From Polytrichum commune (taxonomy: Eukaryota; Streptophyta; Polytrichopsida; Polytrichales; Polytrichaceae), in assembly GCA_950295325.1 (NCBI GenBank), contig OX485809.1, positions 12,028,001 to 12,092,000 of the forward strand: DNA of 64,000 nucleotides, given 5' to 3'. The number at the start of each line of letters is the position of its first letter. Position 1 is the stretch's first letter. This document shows, piece by piece, positions 1-10,515 of the stretch. A program made the position numbers and the translations under genes. The notes beneath the pieces are model-generated. The model was not told the origin of the DNA and did no database searches. It worked only from the letters and a program-made list of their open reading frames with translations.

Positions 1-2106
1 TATGACTCACCAGTATCCGCGGGTGCAGCCTATCTGTCTGATGTCGCTGCTAGGCCTGTCCGCGAGCGCCGCGGTATTCGACCCGGCGTTGTGCGTATGG
101 TGAATGATACCGGAATTTTGGTGGTCAGTCGCACTGGGAGCAATGCTACTCGGGTTGCTCCCCGTTGTGTGATGATGAATTCAGGGGCACAGCCAGTTAT
201 GATCGCCAAGAGGCTTGCCCAAGAGTTGAGGTTGACGGCCGAGGATTTGGCTCCCTGTCCATTCACCATTGTCACATCCATTGGTCACGTGGAGCGGGCC
301 ATGGGTTATACTCGAGAGCCATTACAGCTTAGCTTCCGAGTGAAGCCTGGAGATTCACCCGCACCTCTTCTTCTTAGGTGTGCGGTGACGGATGCGACCA
401 ACTATGACATTTTAGTTGGTCAGCAAGCACTTTACCCTCTTGGTTTTGGTTTGGACAACTGGACTGAGGAGGCGTGGATTCGACCAGGTTGGTCGGCTGG
501 GGATGGCCGCAGGGAACTTATTCCCGTGGCTTTCGCGGTGGCCGCGATCATAGCACCATTATCTATGGTTTTTGGATGTGGTGCTAAGGTGGACACATTG
601 CCTTATGGTTCCGCATTGTTGGAGGAGTCATTGGCATTCATGGGGAGTATAGACGATCAACGGGATATGGCACCTAAGGGTGCATTGGTGCGCCATCCCA
701 AGGATCCCCTTCCTCCTTGGCGTGATTCCGCCGAGCTATTTCGGAGGTGCGAGGATATTGTTCACTCTCTCACTCCTAGGACACCGGTCATACCGGGTGT
801 CCTCTCGGCATTGGCACATCCCATTTTATGGCAGCCGCCAGACGCGGGGATTACTTTGGTGGAACTGTTTGGGGGCATTGGCACAGGCTTAGCGGCCGTA
901 TTGGAGGCTGGCCTCACGGTCAGACGGTATGTCTATGTGGACAACTCTCTAGTGTCCACCCGTGTGGCTCGTCACCATCTTCACCAGTTGATGGTATTGT
1001 ACCCCCAGCGGTTACATCCAACTGCCATTCATGGGTGTTTTTCACGTCTCCCTCGTGATGTTACACTCATCAGTGAGGCCGACTTACGACACTTGGGCCC
1101 GGTGGATATGGTGATTGCGGGATGGCCATGCCAAGGCCACTCACGTGCTGGAGCAAGCCGAGGTTTAGAGGATCCCAGGTCTAGCCTTTTCTGGGACCTC
1201 ATCCGACTTATGCAGTGGTGGTTTACCCACCAACCTTCCTCTCCAGGGTATATCTTCGAGAATGTACCTTTGTTGGGAGACTCTCGGGACAAGGTGTTGG
1301 AAGGCGATTATTATGTTCGTCAACACCTTGGAGATCCCATTTTTGTGGATGCCGCGAGCATTGGTTCTTATGCCCACCGACCTCGGTGGATTTGGACCAA
1401 CCTCGCACCGTCATCTACTTTAGCTGCAGCATTTTCTGCAGTGCCTCCACCTTTTGATCAAAAGGTGGATGACATCTTGGATCCAAACCGGATTTCTTTG
1501 CCGGTTATTCGAGATGATTTACCCCCGTTGGCATTGGTCAACAACATGGGGGTACCACGGCGGGCCTTTCCCACATTTATGACGTTTCCACAGTCATTCG
1601 CTTTCCGCGATAGGGGGCCGGGTATGGTGTGGGATGTTCACACCAAAACCCACACCGAACCATTGGCTGACGAACGGGAACGTGCCATGGGATTCCGCAC
1701 TGGCACCACCGCAGCTCCCGGCCTTTCTGAGGACCAACGACGCTTCGTGTTGGGCAAAGCTATGGATCTTCATACTATGGTGTGGACTGTTGCTTTATGC
1801 CTTTCATTGCAAAGGCATCGTGGTGACCAGTGGTTGTCTCTGGGGGCAGAGGACTTTGGTCAGGGGGCACAATGGTCCACACCCATGGAGGAGGGAATTC
1901 ACGCCATGGTTGGAGAAGCCGAACGAATTTTTCAATTCGAACAGCATGTGATGGAGGAGCTTCGAGCTCAACATTTTTACACTGCTTCGGTTTCTTCGCC
2001 TTCGGTGTTGGCTTCATCATCACATATTGGTGGTGATGAAGAAATGTCAGACTCTAGTACTAGCACCGAGACTGGGGGCATGGTTAATGCCCCCTCCTCT
2101 CATTAG
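1..2106 (+). CDS. Pol N-terminal part: retropepsin-like domain plus C5-cytosine DNA methyltransferase (5' end outside window)
   Basis: The frame is open from base 1; the first Met is at 91, but this is probably internal. Residues counted from 91: 22-140 look like a retroviral-type aspartic protease, but the catalytic D-S/T-G is N30-S-G (codon AAT at 178-180), followed by a conserved YDILVG block. Residues 254-585 form a C5-cytosine methyltransferase: motif I ELFGGIGTG (258-266), motif IV with the catalytic Pro-Cys (P346, C347, Q348), motif VI ENV (390-392), motif VIII as HRPRWIW (429-435), a motif IX-like block around DERERAMGF, and motif X GKAMDL (555-560). All key motifs are present and uninterrupted, so the methyltransferase could be active, unlike the protease. 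It would methylate cytosine at C5 in DNA using S-adenosylmethionine. It sits between protease and reverse transcriptase, so it would be made as part of Pol. C5-methyltransferase capture by retrotransposons is known in some algae and protists. Confidence 0.88.
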   Translation, partial: YDSPVSAGAAYLSDVAARPVRERRGIRPGVVRMVNDTGILVVSRTGSNATRVAPRCVMMNSGAQPVMIAKRLAQELRLTAEDLAPCPFTIVTSIGHVERAMGYTREPLQLSFRVKPGDSPAPLLLRCAVTDATNYDILVGQQALYPLGFGLDNWTEEAWIRPGWSAGDGRRELIPVAFAVAAIIAPLSMVFGCGAKVDTLPYGSALLEESLAFMGSIDDQRDMAPKGALVRHPKDPLPPWRDSAELFRRCEDIVHSLTPRTPVIPGVLSALAHPILWQPPDAGITLVELFGGIGTGLAAVLEAGLTVRRYVYVDNSLVSTRVARHHLHQLMVLYPQRLHPTAIHGCFSRLPRDVTLISEADLRHLGPVDMVIAGWPCQGHSRAGASRGLEDPRSSLFWDLIRLMQWWFTHQPSSPGYIFENVPLLGDSRDKVLEGDYYVRQHLGDPIFVDAASIGSYAHRPRWIWTNLAPSSTLAAAFSAVPPPFDQKVDDILDPNRISLPVIRDDLPPLALVNNMGVPRRAFPTFMTFPQSFAFRDRGPGMVWDVHTKTHTEPLADERERAMGFRTGTTAAPGLSEDQRRFVLGKAMDLHTMVWTVALCLSLQRHRGDQWLSLGAEDFGQGAQWSTPMEEGIHAMVGEAERIFQFEQHVMEELRAQHFYTASVSSPSVLASSSHIGGDEEMSDSSTSTETGGMVNAPSSH

Positions 2107-2118
2107 CAATTAGAGTCT

Positions 2119-4498
2119 GTGCCAGCATCAGGTGGTTCTCCTTTGGTGGAGAGGGAGACTACAGAGTTTGATGCTTGGCCATTGGAATTGGGCCCTCATC
2201 TCACTGGTGCTGAGGCACGGAAAGTACGAGCATTTATTTTCTCGTACCGTAGGTGTTTTGCTTTTAGCCTTCAAGATCTTGAAGGTTATAAAGGAAAGCC
2301 CGTCCACATTCAGTTGGAGGACGACCATCCCATTTTTCGGAGACCTTATAGGCTCAGTGTTTCCGAGCGGAGCGGCGTTCAGGCTCGTTGCCAAGAGCTT
2401 TTGGCAGCAAGGCTAATCGAACTTTCCAACGGGGAGTATGCTTGTGCTATGGTTATGCCATCGAAAAATGATATCTTTGGCAATTGGACGGAAAAGCGGA
2501 TGTCGGGGATTACCGTCCAGTTAATCGGAAGACCAAGTCGGATCGATATCCCATGCCAATCCCGGAGGAGTTGTTCGATGCCCTCGGATTTGCTCGAGTC
2601 TTTAGCACGTTGGACTTGAGATCCGGCTATCACCAACTCCCATTACTTGTGGGAGACCGAGTGAAAACCGCATTCTGGGGAGTTGATCAAGATGGGAAGG
2701 ATCAACTTTACTATTGGAAGTTTCTTCCGTTTGGCCTGAAGAATGCACCTGCGGAGTTTCAGAGAGTGATGGACCAAGTTCTCTCTGGCTTACCCTTTGC
2801 TCGGTGTTACATTGATGACGTTATCATTTTCAGTATAACACCACAGGAGCATGTAAGGCATCTTCAAGCTGTTTTTGAGCGGTTGCAGCGGTGGGGATTG
2901 CGCTTGCACCACGGCAAGTGCAAGTTTTTCCATGACCGGCTGGCATATCTGGGGCATATGATTGTTCCAGGAGGTCTTGGGGTACAACAAGCTAAGGTGG
3001 ACACCTTGCAGAAGATTCCGGCACCGGTTGATGTGCCAAGACTTCGTGCTTTCTTGGGCTTGGCGAATTACTATCGGCGATTCATCAAGAACTTTAGCTT
3101 GATCGCCAAGCCTCTCACCATTCTCACGAGCAAGGACCAACCGTGAACTTGGGGTCGTGAGCAACAACAGGCGTTTGAGACATTGAAGCAGAAACTGGGT
3201 ACGGCTCTAGTGCTTCGACGTCCAGATGTCTCCAAATCTTTCCAGTTGCATACAGATTGGAGTTCATTGGGTTTGGGAGCAGTTCTCACTCAGAAGGATG
3301 ATTTTAGTCGGGAGTATGTTGTTGCTTACGCTTCGCGAAGAAATAACACGGCGGAGGCTAATTATTCATCCTACGAGGGAGAAGCATTGGCGGCGGTATG
3401 GGCTATTGCCCATTTTCGGCCGTATCTTTATGGTCAGCACATTACTTTAGTGACTGACCATCAACCGTTACGGTGGCTCATGGAGTCGGATAAGCTTACT
3501 GGCAAGCTTGCCAGGTGGGCTTTATTGCTCCAGGAGTATGACTTTGAGGTGGTACACCATGCTGGGATTACCAACATGGATGCAGATGGACTCTCACGCA
3601 ATCCAAGTCCTTCAGATGAGGACTTGACCGGGGCCAGATGGCATGGAAATTATGATCGAGAGGCGGTTCCAGGTTGGCACGCGGCTGCCTACCTTACTTT
3701 ATTTTCTGGTGCATCTGTTGAGATTCCGATACATGGTTCGGATGATGAGACTGATCGGCCTCAAGCTATTGTGGATATATGGGAGGATCTTCCCGTATTG
3801 CATAAGCTTCAACAGGGTACCTTTCATTTGTCTATTTCGGCAATGGAAAGGGATAGGATTGGACATCGAATAACAAGGTTCCGTTGGGAGAACGGTTTGT
3901 TATTTCGATTGTGGCCGGATGGGACAAGGCGTATTGTTCCTAGGCCGGATCAGAGGGCCTCCTTGGTGCGACAAGTGCACGAGGAACTTGGCCATTTTGG
4001 CATACGCAGGACACATTCGATGTTGCGTGGCCAATATTGGTGGACTGGCATGTATCAGCAGGTGGCTGCTTATGTCGGGAGGTGTGAAGTTTGTGACCGG
4101 GTCAGGTCTAGCTTTAACACCTTGTCACCTCAGTTACAGCCCTTACCTATCATGGGATTGGGCTACCGTTGGTCGCTAGACTTTGCGGGACCGTTGGTTG
4201 TCACACCACGTGGAGCAAAATACGTGTTGGTGATGGTGGAGCATTTTAGCAAGTGGATTGAGCTTGTTGCTTTACCCCAAAACTCTGCAGAGTTGGCCGC
4301 GGCCGCCTTTTTGGATCATGTGTTGGCACGTTTTGGAGCACCGGCTGAGGTGTTGACGGACCAAGGGAGGGAGTTCCTTGGTGTTTTTGAGGAGTTGTGC
4401 ACTAAGGCGCTCATAGATCACCGCACCACCTCTCGGGATCATCCGGAGGCAGATGGCTTGGCTGAACGGGTTGTTCAGACAACCAAGCGTGGCTTGAG
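2119..4498 (+). pseudogene. Pol: reverse transcriptase, RNase H and integrase (frameshifted, nonsense codon, cut by transposon)
   Basis: Reverse transcriptase begins near 2240 (a PYR-L block), and its catalytic YIDD is at 2808-2819. RNase H follows (HTDWSSLGLGAVLTQ, about 3247-3295). The integrase has the zinc-binding HHCC (first His 3978, Cys 4083 and 4092) and catalytic D (4179), D (4359) and E (4464). Two lesions are visible: the frame changes near 2503, consistent with one lost base just before a GDYRPVN block, and TGA at 3144-3146 stands where a Trp is expected, with the same frame continuing after it. There is only a TAG and 12 bases between the preceding ORF and this one. The last codons (RGLR) run into the inserted transposon; the frame resumes on the minus strand at 39122. 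Confidence 0.9.
4491..4498 (+). repeat. Target-site duplication half GGCTTGAG (transposon A, left)
   Basis: GGCTTGAG abuts the left end of transposon copy 1. Its partner is not at the right end of copy 1 but at 39123-39130 as CTCAAGCC, next to copy 2. A 9-bp reading (GGCTTGAGG) is possible because the element starts with G. Confidence 0.85.
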
Positions 4499-4645
4499 GG
4501 GGAGTGCTATCTTATGAGCGGTGAGCGATGAGCAGCGACCGATGAGCGGTGAGCGATGAGCGGCGAGCGATGAGCGGTGAGCGATGAGCGGCGAGCGATG
4601 AGCGGTGAGCGATGAGCGGTAACTTATGAGCAGTGAGGAAGATGA
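4499..4645 (+). repeat. Left terminal inverted repeat with GAGCGGTGAGCGATGAGC-type subterminal repeats
   Basis: GGGGAGTG-CTATCTTATGAGC is followed by many short GAGCGGTGAGC / GATGAGCGGCGAGC units up to about 4640. The matching terminus of copy 2 (51830-51873) has only two or three units, 84 bp fewer. Such tandem short motifs at transposon ends are plausible transposase-binding sites; that role is inferred. Confidence 0.85.
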
Positions 4646-5122
4646 AAATTTTGGTAATAGGGCCACCAATATCCTATAACCGTGGAATTGTGGCCTTAAA
4701 AATGATGATTTTAGGGTTTAGTAATAAGAGGGTTGAGAAGGATAAACAACATGAAGTCCAAAAATTTATTCATAAGTAGTAGCACTAGACATGAAACTAT
4801 CTTTTGCCTCGTCATCTATATATATTCGAGCACCTTTGCATTGCGAATTGATTTTGGAACTATAGCAAGATTCTTCATTTGGATCCGAATCTTCGAGATT
4901 CAACATTGCAATTGCAACATTCTCGGCATATGATGGGAGACGCGGGCTACGACTTGGACTTCGTAGGAATTGTCTATGTGCCCAAAACGGGAGACATGTC
5001 CTCTTTCCAATCGTATTCTTGAAATCAAATCGATGAAACATGTAAATAATGTGAAGAAATAAAAATGAACCAATGAATTGAATGAAACGAATGAATTGAA
5101 TAAAAATTTATTGTATCAAAAC
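4646..5122 (-). other. Segment between transposon end and methyltransferase-like stop; possible extra exon
   Basis: This holds a 91-codon minus-strand frame (4766-5041) with an acidic, serine-rich tail. A GTAAGT splice-donor-like site overlaps the stop codon of the upstream gene (about 5123-5128), so this could be an alternative last exon. I could not find a joining that is in frame throughout, so this is only a possibility. Confidence 0.3.
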
Positions 5123-8100
5123 TTACTCACACTCAAATTCAAGCATCTCCTCATCCGAGAGGTCATCATCTTCTTTTGTGAGATCTTGTATATTCTCCTC
5201 AGATGACCCCTCTTTCAAAACCTTTTCCAAAAGCGGTTTCAATATGTGCTCAAACATGTCATTATCACCCTCAAATGCAAGAAGATGTCTGCCACATGCG
5301 CGTGTTGCTAGGATAGAAGCTCCAGTGGAACATGTCAAATCAACAACGCGTCCATTCGATGGTGTAAACAATTCAATAAGATCTTGAAAAAAAACGTGGC
5401 GATTTTTGATATGGCCCCCTCCAAGGTCTTCCCGATTTTGGAAGAAGCGTGTTTTTTCATCCACAAAATTGAAAAGCAAGTTTTTGCTTTTCAATCCAGT
5501 GCCGAAAAAAGTGGAGTTTGGTTGTCTCGTGGATTTTTTGGTAGTAAAATCCCTTACCAAGACATGAGCCATAAATGCCGGAGTCTACAAAAAAATGTAA
5601 ATTGTGTTAAAACTATATACAATGCAAATAACACCAAAATAATTAAATAGAAACAATTGTGATGTGTTATACTTACGGTGTAGGTTGGAGACTCCGGATC
5701 CTTGAACACCATGTACGAATTGAGGCAAATAAAAGTCCTAAGAACTTTCATGTTGCCGTTGTGTAAGGTTGAATTCAAAACCTTCTTGGTTTGCATATCG
5801 ATAGCAGAAAATACTATGAGGACGCCATCATCAGACAAGATGGACTTGCACAAGGACATTGTTGCAACCATCCAGTTCTTGTCATATTTATTCCAAAGAG
5901 GAATTTCAGCAGGTCTATTGGAGAGGTTGAAGTCAAAACCGTCCGGAAATTGCAGAAAAACCAAGTCAACGGCAAATGGAGTCAGACTTCCCATGACATG
6001 AAATTCGCGATTGTCTTTGAACTGAAATACCACAACATATCACAATATAAGACACAAAATAAAATCCAAATGAAAGTAAGAACATTACAGAAAATACAAA
6101 ATGAAGATTACTTACATTTTCAAGAAATGCCCGCCATTGGATCCACTCAGGAGGGCCTACTTCAACCCCTTCAGACTTGTTCTTGACAGCAGTAGATCGA
6201 GCAAAAGAGAGCGTAAGAAAGTTCTTCAGTATGAATAATTTTTTTCTCAAAACATTCGTTGGCGCACGATGAATAGCGTCATAGGTGCTGGAGTAATGAA
6301 ATTCCAATACATCGCACCCGGATTTTGAACTTTCGCCTCCAAGTGTATTCTTATCCAAATCATTGGAAAGAACAAGCAATTCTTCATGTTGTGAAATTTC
6401 CGATTGACCTTGTATTTTGGTTTCAAGAACATGTTTTCTCTTACGACGTTTTGTCTCTTTTGGTTCTGGCTCTCTAAGTTTAAGCTGCACAATTTGTGCT
6501 TGCAAAATTGCAGTATCACGAGGATCTACATTTTTGGCATCATTTATCTGACGGATTGTCTTCTCACTTGACGGACATGCATCCTTAGGACAATCAAGAT
6601 ACCAACCACAATCCTCATAGTGTGGGAGCGACCAATCCAAACAAATCTCAGTAGTGAACATGCATGAGTCTTCCGCACCAGTGTCATGCCAATTTGGAAA
6701 AAAACGAGGTTCTCCTATAACGCATTTGTGCGGAATCAAAACATATCGGAAATACCTACACACAAAAATATTATGAGCCAAATATTGAATGAAAAGTAAA
6801 ATGTAATGAAAAAATATCAAGAAATAGTAAAGAATAAGTTGTACCTGTATAGAACACGCTTCATAGCAAGATCAATATTCGGTTGCTCATCCCAAACGTT
6901 GTGTTTTTTAACTTTTCCGCTTTTGAATTCACGATAGAATATTGAATTGAAAGCCGCAAACTTCCAGGTTTGGATATATTCGGAGAGAGTAGGCACATCT
7001 GCAGGCAATTGAAGAGGAGATGAAAGAATACTTTGAAGCTCTTCAAAAGCTTTTTTCTCTAACTGTGCCCAATATGTAGCCTTTGATAACCACTCATCAA
7101 GTGCAGAATCAGAGAGGGGTGATTTCGGGAAATGCAATGCATCTTTGTCAAATCTATTGCCAATCCAAAGCTTGAGCCATCCGACTTTGACATCTGGATC
7201 CACATTACTAACAGCAACACGATGAAGTTTCTCTTGTAACATTTCAGGCACCGAAAATGAACCCCAATGGTGCTAAACTTCTTCAAGAAAAGCAGGGGTG
7301 AGGTTGATGTCAGCAATTGCTAGTTGTTTTGTAAAACTAGAAGACAACATTGCACGTTTTTTATTGACAGCTGCGGACATTGCTTTAGAAACTCCTTCTG
7401 AAGTTCGTTCAAGAGGATGGGTTTCATTGTAAAGGTTGAGAGCAATATCGCTAGCCTCGGCAAGTTCTTGCTGAAAAATCAAACAAAATCCAAAATTAAT
7501 AAGTACATATAGATGTGATGTAAATGAAAGATAAATAAACATTAAAAACATAGTAGGAAATGCTAGAAAAACTTACACTGTACATATAATCAAGAAAAAT
7601 TGGCCGCGTCAAAGAATACCAACTTTCAACGGACTTCTCCTCACATCGCTTATAACTTCTAGGATCCAGTTGTTTTTTAAAAGAAGTCAAAGGCATGGTG
7701 CCAATACTTTGCATCCGATACAAAGTATGCACCAAATTGGTAGAAACGTGAGAGTTTTCTGTTGACCTGAAAAAATATTGAATTCATGGATTTAGGATGA
7801 TATAATTCAAACAACAAAATACAAACAAAAAATAAATGAAAATAAAGAAGTAAAAACATTACTTGTTGATGTCGTGCATAGCAGTCAACAAACTTGGAAT
7901 GTCATCAAGCTCGGGCGCCAAAATGATGGAATCCACAAAGACATGACGCTCGTAATCTTCGGTATGCAAGCGGTCAATATAACTTTTCCAAGCAAAAAAT
8001 CTGTGATTACCATCCCATATGAAGAACATCTTGTTCTTGTATGATGTAAATGAAGGATCGGCATCTAATTCAGTTTCAAACACCGCATTAGCTTGAGCCC

Positions 8101-9563
8101 AATTTGGGCTCCAAGATGCACGAACCTCGTCATCCACAAATTGAAAATTTCCCCTTAGAGTCGGTAGCCGATAGATAAAACACACGGTCACCATCACGAT
8201 AACTATTGAAAAAATCAGCCTCCAATTTAGTGATGTCGTGTCGTGCACCTCTCCATGAGGAGTGCCCGAAACACCATGGGCACAAGGGGGACCCCGGAGT
8301 GACACCCGGGACTTGTGGCGCCGTTGGTGAGAGGGCCCAAGTGATCCTAGTGTGGGTGAGGGCCCCGGGCGTTGGGAACGCCTCCCACCCACAAAGACTA
8401 GGAGGCATGAGGGTGAGGCCATGAGCTATGCGTAGCTCATGGCGTGGTGATTCTAGAATGCTCAAGATCACCTCAATCGGAGGTGTGAGCTAGGAGTTAT
8501 GGCCATTTGAGTGGGGTGCTGTCCCGGGACAGCGCCCTGGTACAGCAGTGCCTGGGAGTGATTCCCGGGACTGCCAAGGTTCAAACAGGCATAACTTCCT
8601 CAAGACTTGCCCGAATGGGGCAGGCAATGAGTCCATCGGCATCTACGTGAAGCGTAGATGAGGATGGAGTGGTTGGTTGTTATGATCAGACATCATACAA
8701 GGAAGTTATGATGGTCTGAAGCTGCTAGGGGGGTTCTAGGCCCAGCAGCTAAGGGAAAATGTCCACTTGGCCCCAACTCTTGGTAGAGAGACAAGAGGTT
8801 GGTTGGCGGTGGGGTAGGGGCTCCGTGTAGAGTCCTAGAGGCTTATATGGGTGAGGTGGTGTGGCCTCACCCACCCGAGGCCGAACGGCAAGGCCTCCAT
8901 GGGCATTGGCCCATTGTGAGGCCATAGTTGCCTAGTATGGTTCGGGTTGTTGTAGTGTTGCTCCGGCAACGCGATGATCAACATAGGATTGGACTTCCAT
9001 GGATGGAAGTCCACATTGGGGAAATGGGTTACCGATTAAGGGGTGAGTCCCGAAAGCAAAGTAGGAGGGTTGGTTCCCTCCTATGAACTATTGGTCCGGG
9101 GTAAGAGGAGCTATCCATTAGCATGGCGGAATGCGAAGGGTTAGCCACTCGTAACCTTTGCTAGAATTGAAAATTGGCAAGATGGTCAAGGGGGGGCTAG
9201 CAAGGGTTGCAACATGTCGCCTTTCAAAGCAGGACGCACAATAGGCATTGGAACCATGCGACATAAGGGTACACGCAAACGAGATTTCGGTCCAGCACGG
9301 ATTGAGGAAATTGTTGAAGTGGAATTAACCTTTCGCTTGTCTGTAAGCTCCCATACTTTCTGTTGATAGGTTTTATTGTCACCATCATTATCTTCATCCG
9401 AGTCAAAATCATCGAGAGATTCATTTATTTATTTATTTATTTTATTATGAAGATTTGACGATATGTCCTGATGAACATGAACTTGTTGAGAGGGACGATC
9501 TTGAGTTGAATGCATTGTAGAATCATCACTAGTAGAAATAACAGTCGTTCTCTCCAAATCCAT
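5123..9563 (-). pseudogene. ParB-like / N4-N6-type DNA-methyltransferase-like protein, copy 1 (broken)
   Basis: Seven coding segments read on the minus strand: 9563-9215, 8238-7863 (parted only by the solo LTR), 7766-7577, 7470-6845, 6755-6116, 6021-5677, 5584-5123. Introns are 70-110 bp with GT/AG ends and phase that fits, giving about 990 codons. The N-terminal half has WDGNHRFFAW followed by a VDSI...AMHDIN block, like ParB/sulfiredoxin-type domains (DGxHR). The C-terminal half looks like a permuted (beta-class) N4/N6 methyltransferase: a motif-IV-like VDLVFLQFPDG first, then motif I VVDLTCSTGA with a following acidic E. The DPPY/SPPY catalytic motif is not conserved, so activity is doubtful. 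Damage: an in-frame TAA in an AAAT microsatellite, the solo LTR, a frame change near 8150, and a TAG at 7273-7275. All are shared with copy 2. Domain assignments rest on motif reading only. Confidence 0.65.
8239..9214 (-). mobile_element. Solo LTR (976 bp) inside the methyltransferase-like gene, copy 1
   Basis: Read on the minus strand the segment starts TGTTGCAACC and ends GTGCACGACA, with CGACA repeated directly on both sides (9215-9219 and 8234-8238). TG...CA ends, a 5-bp duplication and no coding content are the marks of a solo LTR left by LTR-LTR recombination. It is clearly more GC-rich than its surroundings. It interrupts the N-terminal coding part of the gene; removing it with one CGACA restores the frame at that point. 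An identical insertion is in copy 2. Confidence 0.85.
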
Positions 9564-9785
9564 TGATTGGTCCCAAAAAAAATGAAATAAGTTTCATAAA
9601 TATTTCAAAACCAGTAGAAACACATTAGCAATAACATTACAAAAACAACAGCAATAGCAACAACAATAACAACAGAATACCACAAACACAGGGAAGAAAA
9701 ACAAAAATTATTCTAGACACTACCATTTGCACCTTTAAATATTGTACGATAAGGGTGGCCGCTCACCCCAAAACTACAAGGGCAG

Positions 9786-10065
9786 ACCCTGTGCGTTAAC
9801 GCACAGGGTCTGTGTGTCCAACTACAGGTCTACAAAAGTTGGGCGCGAGGTTTGGGTCGAACGACCCAAACTGTCCACGCGGTTTCGATCGAGCGACCCA
9901 AACCGCCTACAGCCAGTTTGGGTCGAACGACCCAAACCATGCTCACAGTTTGGGTCGAGCGACCCAAAATATACGGATAGTTTGGATCGACCGACCCAAA
10001 CTAGACGGACAGTTTGGGTCGAGCGTCCCAAACTAGGCCGACAGTTTGGGTCGACCGACCCAAAC
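9786..10065. repeat. Array of seven 22-bp palindromes (period about 32 bp) plus one 24-bp palindrome, copy 1
   Basis: At 9850, 9882, 9916, 9948, 9980, 10012 and 10044 there are units with 10-bp arms GTTTGGGTCG and CGACCCAAAC around a variable 2-base centre, separated by about 10 bp of variable sequence. At 9786-9809 is the second family (arm ACCCTGTGCG around TTAA). The array lies 220-500 bp upstream of the methyltransferase-like start codon. Function is unknown; multi-site protein binding or hairpin extrusion are guesses. Confidence 0.9.
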
Positions 10066-10299
10066 TGCCCGCAATTTACGCCTAATTATGCGCAATTACC
10101 CAGTCATCACGAAAGTACAAACAAACCTTGTACTGCACCTGTAGATGAGAGAGCTTGCAGCGACGAGCTCCGGTCCGATAGATGAGAGAAAAAAGACTGA
10201 ATGCTTTGAAGGTGTGGCAATTTATACTACTCGTCCCTGCGGCCATATTTAGCGTGGCTCTTCGTGCCCCGCATAGCCGCTAGAAAGTTGCCAGCGCAG

Positions 10300-10515
10300 A
10301 CCCTGTGCGATAACGCACAGGGTCTACTTGCCCAACTTTGTGAAGCCTCTAGCTAGGCAAATAGACCCTGTGCGATAACGCACAGGGTCTACTTGCCCAA
10401 CTTTGTGAAGCCTCTAGCTAGGCAAATAGACCCTGTGCGTTAACGCACAGGGTCTGCGCTGGCAACTTTGAGGCCACTGTGCGTTAGCGCATAAGGCCTG
10501 TGCGTTAATCGCACA
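10300..10515. repeat. CCCTGTGCG palindromes with 65-bp period, copy 1
   Basis: Three copies of the 24-bp palindrome (arm ACCCTGTGCG, centre TTAA or ATAA) start at 10300, 10365 and 10430, with a shared 41-bp spacer. A degraded copy follows to 10515. The outer edges (CCAGCGCAG... and ...CTGCGCTGG) also pair, making a nested inverted repeat. Confidence 0.88.

Larger units (their letters stand above)
1..4498 (+). mobile_element. Ty3/gypsy retrotransposon, 5' part, with captured C5 methyltransferase
   Basis: This is the left part of a Ty3/gypsy-type element that begins outside the window (no 5' LTR or gag seen). The order read directly is protease remnant, C5-cytosine methyltransferase, reverse transcriptase, RNase H, integrase (HHCC and DDE). 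It stops at 4498 where a Mutator-like transposon is inserted. The rest of the integrase, a PHD finger, a polypurine tract and an LTR are on the minus strand at 39122-37539. The integrase frame continues across the reconstructed junction, so both parts come from one element. The coding region has a frameshift, a nonsense codon and a changed protease active site, so this copy is not autonomous. Confidence 0.9.

Noticed and set aside
7859-8422. A 187-codon ORF starting inside the solo LTR as an intact gene
   Set aside because: Its first 60 or so codons are LTR sequence; the true exon continues upstream of the LTR.
9742-10185. A 147-codon plus-strand protein with VWVERPK repeats
   Set aside because: It is only the reading of the palindrome array; similar frames appear on both strands and in several phases.
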